A stretch of 64,000 nucleotides of DNA from Basidiobolus meristosporus CBS 931.73 (Eukaryota; Basidiobolomycota; Basidiobolomycetes; Basidiobolales; Basidiobolaceae), in the NCBI GenBank assembly GCA_002104905.1, contig MCFE01000071.1, positions 62,001 to 126,000 of the forward strand. The letters are read 5' to 3'. The notes beneath the pieces are model-generated. The model was not told the origin of the DNA and did no database searches. It worked only from the letters and a program-made list of their open reading frames with translations. Within the stretch, counting starts at the first letter, position 1; each line of letters begins with the position of its first letter. This document shows positions 47,516 through 56,690 of the stretch, one piece after another. Made by a program: the position numbers and the translations under genes.

Positions 47516-47850
47516 ATAGTGCCATATATTGCCAGCCTGTTTATAGCACCGGATCAATCTGGAACTCTAATTTCTACCAGAATGCCAGTGATAGGATACA
47601 GGTACTAATAATTCTACTCAATCTTACTTATATTGCTGAGAACTATGCTTTTCTTGCTTAATTAACTCTTTGTAATGCTCAAGACACATTACCCTTGGTG
47701 AACATATTCTTGTCTGATTATACTGTGCATTAATAAGTATTTTGACAATTTTACCTATTCTACTGATTTCTCCAATATATAGCTTTCCTTTACATTTGTT
47801 CAAATAATTAGGAATCCACCTAGTCATTAATATTTTATGAACTAACACTT

Positions 47851-48056
47851 AGTTGAAGTGACCTAGTTCCAAATATAAACTCAGAAATTAGCTTGTAAGA
47901 TATTTGCAAACTATTAGAAATTAGTGAAGTACAGAATTTTAGGAAAATTTGAAACTTGTCCAAATGAGCTGAAACTAGGCACATATACTCCTGGGACTTC
48001 CCAAATAATGAAGAAATAGTTATATCTAGATAGTTCTGCTATAAGTATAAATACTG
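47851..48056. other. Anonymous stretch beside an R-family LTR
   Basis: Not matched to Harbinger copy 1 or to anything else in the window; no gene visible. Confidence 0.3.
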
Positions 48057-48431
48057 TGTTGCTATTGCAATTTAAGAAGTGTTTTGGATATAAGGAACTT
48101 ATCAAGAAATAGTGACAATAGTTGAACTGTTGCTTATTAATAAAGAAGCTCAGTATTTATACCTTTGTAGAAGTAATACAGCTGTAACACTAAGTAAGGA
48201 GGGTTTCTCAATACTCAGGAGCATTCTGTAACCGTTTCAGGGTTGGTACATAATGTTTAGTAACAGTGTTAATGTGATCCTGACTATAAGGGAATAATCA
48301 TAAGATCAAAGATCTCAAGAAAGTGGCAAAGTTAGAGCTGTTAATTAGTCCCACAGTGACCAAGACTAGTCCAGTGTTGTTAAGTAAATTTTCAGCTGCT
48401 GAATGACACCAAATGGTCCAATATTTCAACA
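48057..48431 (+). repeat. R-family LTR
   Basis: TGTTGCTATTGCAATTTAAG ... ATATTTCAACA, matching the solo LTR at 57412-57780 along its length. No clear target duplication (TACTG versus GTTGC). Confidence 0.75.
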
Positions 48432-48505
48432 GTTGCAATTCAATGAATCAATAAGTGAATATCATGTAAATCTGTTAATTCTCCATTTTGCTTCCAATAA
48501 ATCTC

Positions 48506-49375
48506 TCATATTTCAACAATATCTACCTGCCAATATGCTGTATATATATGCTCAATTCTCTCTCTGAAATTGATAAATATCTCATTGTAGCGCTTCTGCT
48601 TCCTGCTAAGCACACCATTCCTTGGCTTCCTATGAGCTATAATACATTCAAATCTCTGAAAATCCTCTACTATAAAAGCTAAGTCAGCCATATATTTCTC
48701 CCCTCTACTTGATTCTGGATGATTCTCTACCCAGAGTGCTTTGTTATGCCTACTTCGAGCAAATGGCCCACTAAACCAGATAATGTTACCCTCAATGTCA
48801 GACAGTGCTTGAAACTTCACACAGTGTGCCTTGTACTTGCCAGAATAAAAGTGCCTCTGCCCTCTAGAAGGTCTGTTAATCCTCACTGGGAAGGTATCCA
48901 AAATACTCCTGATATGGAACCTGTTGCTGAACACTCTGGGATATGGAAGTCTATTGGAGCATCTGAACCTAGTATTCCAAGCTTGCTCTAAGTCATTCAT
49001 ACCCTCTGCAAGGTGGTTCTCCATTGCTGTCAGCTGGGAATGAAAGCTTCTAGGACTTTTGTTACCATGGATGGTGGAATGAAACCTTGAAGGGCAATAG
49101 TTCTTGTAATAGCAGAGAAGCTTAACAAGGGACCTCCTTGAGTGGACTGGAGTGAAAGGTCCACAGTGCGTGTTACAGAACTCCTCAAATGTGTCAAAAA
49201 GAAGTCCAGTGGTAGTGAGAGAATAGATGAGAAAAGACCACTCAGATTGGCAAGCCAAATTAGGATTGGTAGGTGATTGTGTAGATGTGATTTGAGCTGA
49301 TATGGCACAATCAGTTAAATTTATTTTATTTTTCTTGCATTGTTTGGAATCTCCATCAATTGCCATGTATATCAT
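48506..49375 (-). CDS. Harbinger-like DDE endonuclease (289-codon open frame)
   Basis: The longest DNA-transposase frame here. Residues 100-130 hold H-S-T-I-H-G-N-K-S-P-R-S-F and N-H-L-A-E-G-M-N-D-L. D160 (L-D-T-F-P-V-R-I-N-R-P) and D193 (A-L-S-D-I-E-G-N-I) fit the first two acidic positions of the DDE_Tnp_4 type. They flank F-Y-S-G-K-Y-K-A-H-C-V-K-F-Q, and the S-G-P-F-A-R-S-R-H-N block follows. N211 stands where the family usually has Asp, so it may be inactive. An upstream exon is possible: the minus strand reads M-D-Q-I-T-S-I-A-D-S-L-F-D-Y-R-L at 49485-49438, followed by a GTAAGT donor-like site, but I found no acceptor. Confidence 0.7.
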   Translation of the reverse strand: MIYMAIDGDSKQCKKNKINLTDCAISAQITSTQSPTNPNLACQSEWSFLIYSLTTTGLLFDTFEEFCNTHCGPFTPVHSRRSLVKLLCYYKNYCPSRFHSTIHGNKSPRSFHSQLTAMENHLAEGMNDLEQAWNTRFRCSNRLPYPRVFSNRFHIRSILDTFPVRINRPSRGQRHFYSGKYKAHCVKFQALSDIEGNIIWFSGPFARSRHNKALWVENHPESSRGEKYMADLAFIVEDFQRFECIIAHRKPRNGVLSRKQKRYNEIFINFRERIEHIYTAYWQVDIVEI

Positions 49376-49890
49376 TGTTATGTTGCAAAATTCATCTTCA
49401 AGTAATGACTTTTCAATTCAATTAATTATTTACTTACAAGTCTGTAATCAAATAGGGAATCTGCAATCGAAGTGATCTGATCCATATCTATGTGATCCAA
49501 GATGCATCAAGCATAATATGTTGCAAGCTCAGAAATCACATTGGTCTTAGTATGTGCCTCATAAAAGATCAGGTTGATGCCAATATTACTCTGTAAGTAT
49601 CCTAATCTGCCACTATGGTTCATATACTGAGTCTCAACTCATTTGTAGTTCAACCCAGAAAAAGCCAATTCTGCAGCTCCCAAGTTGAGTCCAAACCAGA
49701 AAAGCTAATGTTAGATCTGTTGAGGTTGTGGCTAGATGATCTTAGTATGTGGATTTGATCAGGAAGCTGTGCTAGAACAATTCTGCATCAATTCGCACAG
49801 TATGGGCCATGCACATCTGTCTGGACTCAACTTTGGGAACCAAAGCAATTTTGAATGAGATCTTGCCTCAAATGACTAATTCAATGTATG

Positions 49891-50210
49891 ATATATTAGT
49901 AAAACCAAGTGGCTTCTAAGATCAATATACACAGGGCTCATATAGGCAACAGTCCCAAAGTATTATCCAGAAGGTCAGTGCATACCTTGAAGAATCAGAA
50001 GTTGAGCTTCAAGAGTGAGAATGCCAACCACAAGCAACTGTGTCTAGATTGCACCAGCTTGCCTTGCTGGACTCCTTACTATCCCTTGCAATGCCAGTGC
50101 GCCATCACATATCAGTCCAATCCATGCCAGCACCCTTCACATGTGTGGCCCAATATTGAGCCAACACATTTCAGATTAATGTTTTCTCTACAGAGCAAGA
50201 CCACCAGCGC
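49891..50210 (+). other. Anonymous stretch with a Cys-rich open frame
   Basis: An open frame from ATG 49909 reads into the family A LTR at 50211. It contains C-L-D-C-T-S-L-P-C and C-Q-C ... N-P-C-Q-H. Not recognised; it may be a remnant cut by the LTR, or chance. Confidence 0.3.
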
Positions 50211-51271
50211 TGTGATGGTGTATAAGTCTAAGAGAGAGATACATCCAACACTTCTCAAGTGTTTTGTGTGTGGGGTGTTCACTGGGTGTGATAACCTCTG
50301 GCAAAAGCTTGCTAGGAATACTTGGGTTCTGTCTCTCATCTAATGTGAAGGGGAATAAAGCCACAAGCTTGTCAAGGGAAAACTATTGAGCTACAATCCC
50401 CAACTTAGTTGGCATCTTAACAAAAGTATGTGATGGGCTCAGCATTCTTTGTGATGACAATGTACTAAAGCTTCCAAAGTCAAAACAACTGTAAACTCCA
50501 CCAGCAGGGACTTGATAAGTATGCAGCTGTGGTCAATAGTTACAAAGACAGAAAAGTATCTTTGCCTGTACAAGAACAAGCTTGGGAAAGAATCAAATAT
50601 AATAAAAGATACCTACTCTGAGTATTCCTGACAAGTAGTGCCTCCAAGGTCAGTTGGCTGTCAGCATGGTTTCCTGGGAGTGTCCTGTGGTCTGGGGTTG
50701 GAAGTTCAGGTAGCAGTGATCACACTAATCAACAAGTTGGTATAGAGATAAAAGGAATGATAATTTATTGCTGAGGGATAGCCTCCCTTATATACTTTTC
50801 TCACTGGCTAAGTGATTACTAATCATGGTATTCCAGAAGGTTCTGGATATCAATAGAAATCTTAATGACATCAGAATGACCTAAGAATGTTCTAAGTAGG
50901 TGCCAGAAGGTTGCAAGAGGCACAGCACATCCAACCAATCAGGAATCAGTATTCTGAAACCTGTGTAACATAGGGATACCATATATGGTATTGAAATGGT
51001 AGGGATGGTGACATGGGTTCACCATGTGTCACAGGTACTGGCTCAGGTACTTGCCTAATACAGAAGCACTTATAACTAGTAATCTTACATAAAGTTAAGG
51101 GTTACTTATGCAATAAGGTAAGCAGGTGTGATAGTCAACCGGCTTATAGGATAGTACTGATCAGGTAAGACAAATAGGATAAAACTAAAATACATGTAGT
51201 AGAGATATAGGGAAGTAGAAAATAAGGGAATGAGCACATCTGTCAGTGGGTGTCACTGTCACCCCACTACA
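50211..51271 (-). repeat. Solo LTR, family A (1061 bp)
   Basis: TGTGATGGTG ... CACCCCACTACA, in reverse orientation, with a perfect target duplication GCGC (50207-50210 and 51272-51275). Confidence 0.96.
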
Positions 51272-51275
51272 GCGC

Positions 51276-52497
51276 TTGCCAATCTGCTCATTTAGATACA
51301 GATCCAGTGCAGTGGGCTAAGTCATGTTAGCATGTAACATCACATCAAACTTATCTAAGGGACATTCCAGTGAATCAAAGTTGCACCTGTGTGTGTTATG
51401 ACATCTGACAACCAGCAAGTTACTTCTAGTGAACTAACTGACAATTACCCATACAAAATGCCTCCACTACCATTGCCTTTGGCAAGTAGAGGAATATGCC
51501 AGTATGTGGTACTTGGGGCTTGTGTTACTTCATTTGAAGCAATTTAGCATGACCAAGCTGCAGCATTGCACCCATTGCCTAGGATGAAGGATACAAACTA
51601 AAAGTACCTAAGTTGCCAGGATTATAGTCAACAAAGAGATAGTTTAGGTGTGTAAAGTGAAACACTACCAAATGCTTTGGTAGTGACCCCTGTAGTGAAA
51701 ACCTAGGAGAAGATGATCCAATTGCATTGAATTCTGACCATTTGATATGATCCAGCCAACTCATTTTTTGCAATCCAAATCAAACCATTGTAAATCAGTT
51801 ACCATTGAATTTTTGAGATCAGTAATATCTAGGTTGTTTCACTTTTAAGACAGAACCCATATAAGAAAACACCCTGCATACATAGACATCAATTTTAACA
51901 GCAGTGCAGCTATTTGATCTGATTTGCACCTAGGCAATCAGTTGTGTGCCAGTTATGACACCTTGTCCAACAACTAAGATCATTTATTTACTTGTTCCAT
52001 GGGCAAAATGGGATATCTGATGGCAGATCAGGTAGCTTGTGTATTGGTCAATGAGCTGATTGGGGGTGCACAGCTTTAGGGTACTCTGAGACCAATCAGC
52101 TATTGACATGCCATCCAATTGGAGTCATAGTAATCAAAATGGTAAGTATCAGTGTAGTTTATAGTGTGTTACTCATTTATTTCTATTGACATTGAAGAAA
52201 CATATCCTATTACCTGATTTTACCTACCACAATAGTGACATCAAAATGCGCATGTGAAGCAAACATTATCAGTTTGCTCAATCATCTGTGCTATTCTCAT
52301 GGTGTCTGATTGTGCCATAATGTGCAAGATTGTCCCACATAGTGCAAGCTTATACAGGAGCAATCCTGCCTACTTGTAGCTACACTATCATGCTTGATTG
52401 CTCTTAATAGCCACAGATTTCACCACACACCCTGACACAGTGCAATGGAACAAGTCTAGTTTTTGCCACCAATATATAAAGCCAAGTTATCTAATTC
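51276..52497. other. Anonymous AT-rich stretch
   Basis: No recognisable gene. The longest plus-strand piece I noted is a 49-codon frame at 51398-51547 (M-T-S-D-N-Q-Q-V-T), followed by further short pieces in other phases. It could be a very old gene or element remnant. Confidence 0.3.
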
Positions 52498-53740
52498 TGT
52501 TGTGTTGTATTATGATTAGTTTGGGGCTTGTTCTACAATGTAGAGGCTAATCAACCATATACAACAACTTCCAGTATGCTAATACTGAAATAGTTTATTG
52601 GGAGTTTGATATACCGGTAGAAGATATAACTTTCACTAATTTCCTCAATCTTGGGCTCAAAATATACTGTAGGCAGTGTTTATCACTTCTACAGCAGTGT
52701 TCTGACCTTCTGTCGACTAATGGGCCTATTTACTTTTATAGTAACTTTTCTTTATTTGGAAGTCACTTTCCTTTCTGAGAAAATATTTCCTAATATGGAA
52801 ATTCTGAACTCCCCTTTAACCTAAAGGGGTGTGTTGTAGAAGTCTCTAAAGGGGTCTTTAGACCTAAAGGGGTGTCTAAAGGGGTGTCTTTAGAGTAAAG
52901 GGGCTTCTTGTAGTGGTCTCTAAAGTGGACTTTACACTAAAGGGGTGCCTAAAGGGGCTTCTTTAGAGTAAAGGGGTTTCTTAAAGGGGTCTCTAAAGGG
53001 GTCTTTAGACTAAAGGGGTGTCTAAAGGGGTGTCTTTAGAGTAAAGGGGCTTCTTAGAGGGGACTTTTCCGACAGAAAAGTGGTAGTTTCTTGTAGAACT
53101 TAGATTGGATTCTTGTGAGCTTTGCAGTCTCTTTACTGATGTAGTACTGATCAAAGTCAGAATACTCAACAGTGCAAGTGATGCAGGGGAAGTCTTATAA
53201 CCTTTAAACTTGTAATTGTAGTGTGGAGATTCTGGAAAGAGAGGCTCCCTCTTTATTTTTCAGCTGGGGAAGTCATATATATGAAAATTTTGAAGGATCA
53301 AAGTTTTTGGGCAATTGCGCAAGCAATACACGTGATACGAAGCTAAAATTTTGCAGTGGCGCAGATCGGACATAGGCGCAGCACCTGTGAAAATTACACG
53401 TGATTTGATTGGCCGGTTCGAAAGTTACACGCGATCAAAGTCACCATAGTAATCCTAGCAATAAGGCATAGTATATATAATAATTGGACTCTTTTGGTCA
53501 TAACTCCTTAAGTACTGCTTCAAATGAGCTGTAATTTGAAACATGTGTTGGCTACCATGTGTTCTGTATGACATAATATTCTTGGGTGGATTGCTTGTCA
53601 GGGTCTGAAGCATTTGCTCTTCAAAGTTGGAAATTCTTGATCTTTCACTTGTGTGTTACGATAGCAAAAAGCAAAATAAAGAAATGAGTGCAATATTGGT
53701 TTAGAGATATTGTAGTAATGGAATACTTTCCATTACCACA
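52498..53740 (-). repeat. Solo LTR, family B (1243 bp)
   Basis: TGTTGTGTTG ... CATTACCACA with a perfect 4-bp target duplication ATTC (52494-52497 and 53741-53744). It is 154 bp longer than the LTR at 12022-13110, mostly through the internal repeat array. TATA-like GTATATATAA is at 53471-53480 (minus-strand use). Confidence 0.96.
52821..53060. repeat. Expanded CTAAAGGGG minisatellite in family B LTR
   Basis: Many copies of CTAAAGGGGTGT with variants CTTTAGAGTAAAGGGGCTT and CTCTAAAGGGGT. The unit is about 11-22 bases and each copy has a GGGG run. Confidence 0.88.
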
Positions 53741-53942
53741 ATTCCCTGCTAAATCCTACTGAAGGTGAACAATGACAACCCTACTGGCTCACAGTCAAGT
53801 AAGCAAATGAAAATTGCCGCAGGACTGCAAGCAGCATATAGTGCTCAAAAATAAGAGAATATAAATAATGAAGAACTTTATATAGAAGAGCAGCATATTG
53901 AATGTCATAACATTACCATCACCAGTACTTGTAAATATGCTT
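53741..53942. other. Anonymous stretch
   Basis: No gene seen; a short piece resembles 26040-26070. Confidence 0.25.
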
Positions 53943-54395
53943 ATTTTATGTCTTGATATGATAGTTTTAGAGGAAATGGGAATTTGGCTTGTGTTGTACT
54001 CTCTGAAACTTGAACTGATTTTTGTAAAGGTTCCTGCATTTCCTTATATGAGTTTTGCTGGATCAAGTGCAAACCAATTATATTTGCAAGAGTAGATTGT
54101 AGCTGATGACTCATCTGACAGCATTCTCATCGCCTAACTAGGTCTTAGTAAATGCTTCAATTTCAATTTACTAAGGATCTGCTGATTCATTTAGTAACTT
54201 TTTCTACTGACTTGATGGACAACACTGATATATTGGAAGGCTAAGCATAAATACAGGCTTACTTAACTAAAAATTGATACAACTTGTACATTTAAACAGC
54301 AAATTATAACATTCTTCCCTTCTGAAGCTGAGTGGGCTCTCCTGAGTCTCCTTTGGTTAATACTATTGTCTTGATAAATCTGGTATGACTTGAGA
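53943..54395 (-). repeat. Worn family C LTR with the end of its pol
   Basis: 53943-54311 follows the family C LTR in reverse with many changes (ends AATTATAACA). 54312-54395 is the adjoining element end, reading S-G-E-P-T-Q-L-Q-K on the minus strand, equal to S-G-E-P-S-Q-L of C4. The rest of that element is gone. Confidence 0.75.
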
Positions 54396-54473
54396 GGTGA
54401 TGGGATCCAGGAAGCCTATCAAGAAATAGTGCTAATTGCAGAGCCATTTTGTATTCATGAAGATGCTGAAATA

Positions 54474-54681
54474 TTGAAGTATACAATAAAATCCAGCAGC
54501 AGTGAGCTTACTTAACAACTCTGGCCTAGTTTTACTTACAGTGAGACTAATACAGTACCAAACTTGCCACCTCCATCCAGATCTATAAATGCTGGGCTTC
54601 TCTATGAATAATAAGCACTTCACTTATTAGCACTTCTCCTGATCCATTCCTTATATCCAAGGCACTACATAAATTGAAACA
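54474..54681 (-). repeat. R-family LTR fragment
   Basis: TGCTGAAATATTG ... AATTGAAACA, the reverse of the R LTR with the middle missing. A piece at 54405-54470 may be another R fragment in plus orientation. Confidence 0.6.
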
Positions 54682-54759
54682 GACAAAGTGGCGCATGTAC
54701 TACTGCCAAAGCAGCCTTGAAATCCTCAGAGAATATCTTTGGAGCTCAGTCAGGGGAAG
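54682..54759. other. Short spacer between R copies
   Basis: No feature seen. Confidence 0.3.
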
Positions 54760-55126
54760 TGCTAAAATATCAAGCTATTTGATATCATTCAGCCGCAAAA
54801 AGCTTACTTGGCAGTTTTGGACTAGTCAGTCACAGTAGAACTCATTTATAGTACAAGCTTTACCACATTGTTCCACAAATAGGAACATATGAATATGCCC
54901 TTAAAATCACGGTTAAACTAGCATTTTTAACAAACATTATGTATTAAACCTGAAATTGTTACAGAATGCTCCTAAGTACTTAGAAACCCTCCTAACTCTA
55001 TGTTACATTGGACTACACCTGTAAAGACATCACTACTGAGCCTCATTATGAATAAAATACAGTTTAACTGTTATCAGTATTTTGTTAGTAATTCCTGATA
55101 TCCAAAATACTTCTTAAGTTGCAACA
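54760..55126 (-). repeat. R-family LTR, full length
   Basis: TGCTAAAATATC ... AAGTTGCAACA, 367 bp, the reverse of the LTR at 57412-57780. Target duplication not clear. Confidence 0.75.
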
Positions 55127-55132
55127 AAAGAA

Positions 55133-55275
55133 GTACAGTATTAGTATTTCTGCAGAAGTGATATAACACCAATACTTAGTTAGAAGGGTTTTCAATACTC
55201 AGGAGCAATCAGTTACAAATCTAGGGTCAAGGTATAATGTCTGGTAACAGTGCTAATATCATTGTGACCAAAGAA
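55133..55275 (+). repeat. R-family LTR fragment, opposite orientation
   Basis: Matches the R LTR from its CAGTATTTATACC part onward (compare 48150-48290). It lies next to the reverse copy at 54760-55126, giving an inverted pair. Confidence 0.65.
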
Positions 55276-55287
55276 GAATGTTCACAG

Positions 55288-55507
55288 GAACACCTATGGC
55301 TGATGACTCATTTGATTGCATCATAATCACCCAATAAGATCCTACCTAATATATGTATTTCTGTCTGATAAGGATCAGCCGATTTATTTGCTGACTAATG
55401 CTACTAATCTGATAGATAATACTGATATACTAACAACCTAAACATATAACTGATTAATTTGACTAACAACTGATCTAACTTTAACATTCATGCGGCAGAT
55501 CATAACA
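55288..55507 (-). repeat. Family C LTR fragment abutting Copia pol
   Basis: On the minus strand it starts TGTTATGATCTGCC at 55507 and runs about 220 bases before breaking off. Immediately upstream on that strand is TTGAGGGGAAGTG, a polypurine tract at the end of a Copia pol. Confidence 0.8.
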
Positions 55508-56690
55508 CACTTCCCCTCAACTGAATAACTTTTTAATTCCAATCTCTCTGTGAGCTTCTGATTCTGGGCTCTAGCTGATGGTTTTGTCCATATATGGGAA
55601 GCCATCTTATTGGTTGTGCAGTAGACTAACTCTTTCATGTTATATCTAATAGCATCCCTTACAAATTGAAGTTATGATTATATATATGTGGTTAGCTCTG
55701 GAGTGATATGTAGAATTCCTGGCTTATGAAGTATTACTTTGATTTCCATTGTAAATATAGATTGGCTATCTGAGTTAAGACCTAGTTATTAGAATAGCTT
55801 CTGTAGCTGCGTAGTATTCTGGTTTGATTGCCAATCCTTCATATCCTTTGCCTCAATATCAAAGAAGGCCTCAGTTAGTTAATTCTTCCAAATGCAAGTG
55901 AGAGCTGCACCAGCATATAGAAAAACAAGCCCAATAGTGAATTATCACTCAATATAATCTCTACCCCAATCTGAATCACTATAACCGTCAACTCCTACTT
56001 ATTAGCTGCTGTTGAGTACTCTAGTGTCATATGTATGAGACCATGTAGATACTTGAATATATGCTTAACTCCTGCAATTTATTCACATCCATCAATTTGT
56101 CTGAAGTGGCTGAATATTCCCACTGCCACTGCAGCACCTGGACATAAGGATATCAGTAAGTGCATCAAGCTACTGGACACTTTTTGATAGGGAAAGGCTT
56201 TTTTTAAAATTCAAGTAATCTGACCCAGAGCTGGCTGAGATTTGCTCAATCATATATTGTTCTCCATAAGGGTTATAGAGATTGCTCAATTTTCCTTAAA
56301 CTTTGACTTAAATATGCTGCACAAATGAGCACATCTCCTCAAAGTTTGTCATTCATGTACTACCATGTGCGCAATACTTGCTTAATCCTAAACAGCAGTT
56401 CTCTCACTCTGCACATCATATATAGGCTTTTGTATTGGTAGAAGCTTTGCATTGCACAATTAATGCTGTATCTTGCATATTCTCATTCAGGAATGAAGCC
56501 TTGGCATCCATTTAGTGTAAATCTGGACTGTGCGGAGCTGCTAGGGCTAGAACCGTCCTAACAACACTAAACCTAGTAACCAATGCAAAAGTTTCCTTAT
56601 ATCTTGTCCCTGGATCTAGAAATAGCCTGAGCAACACATCTAGCCATGTACTTATCAATAATACCATTTGAGGTTAACTTGAACAATCTA
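55508..56690 (-). pseudogene. Ty1/Copia reverse transcriptase and RNase H relic
   Basis: The minus strand reads (with shifts) K-Y-M-A-R-C-V-A-Q (near 56650), then T-F-A-L-V-T-R-F-S-V-V-R, M-D-A-K-A-S-F-L-N-E-N (near 56510; the M-D-V-K-T-A-F-L-N-G block of Copia RT), G-Y-S-D-S-D-W-G (near 55980; RNase H), and E-L-V-Y-C-T-T-N-K-M-A ... T-K-P near 55610 (the C-terminal end). Many stops. It is truncated at about 56690 where Gypsy C5 begins. Confidence 0.75.

Larger units (their letters stand above)
47520..49890 (-). mobile_element. Harbinger/PIF-like DNA transposon, copy 2
   Basis: Homologous to 26270-27890 on the other strand, including 3' non-coding sequence (47520-47850) and upstream sequence (to about 49720). 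It holds an open transposase frame (48506-49375) and is interrupted by an R-family LTR at 48057-48431. I could not identify terminal inverted repeats. Confidence 0.6.

Noticed and set aside
51398-51547. 49-codon gene
   Set aside because: Too short, no homology that I recognise, and the surrounding phases are also partly open.
52821-53060. CRISPR array or telomere repeat
   Set aside because: Repeats are contiguous, irregular and without unique spacers, and the unit is not TTAGGG. It is a minisatellite inside an LTR with matched ends and duplications.
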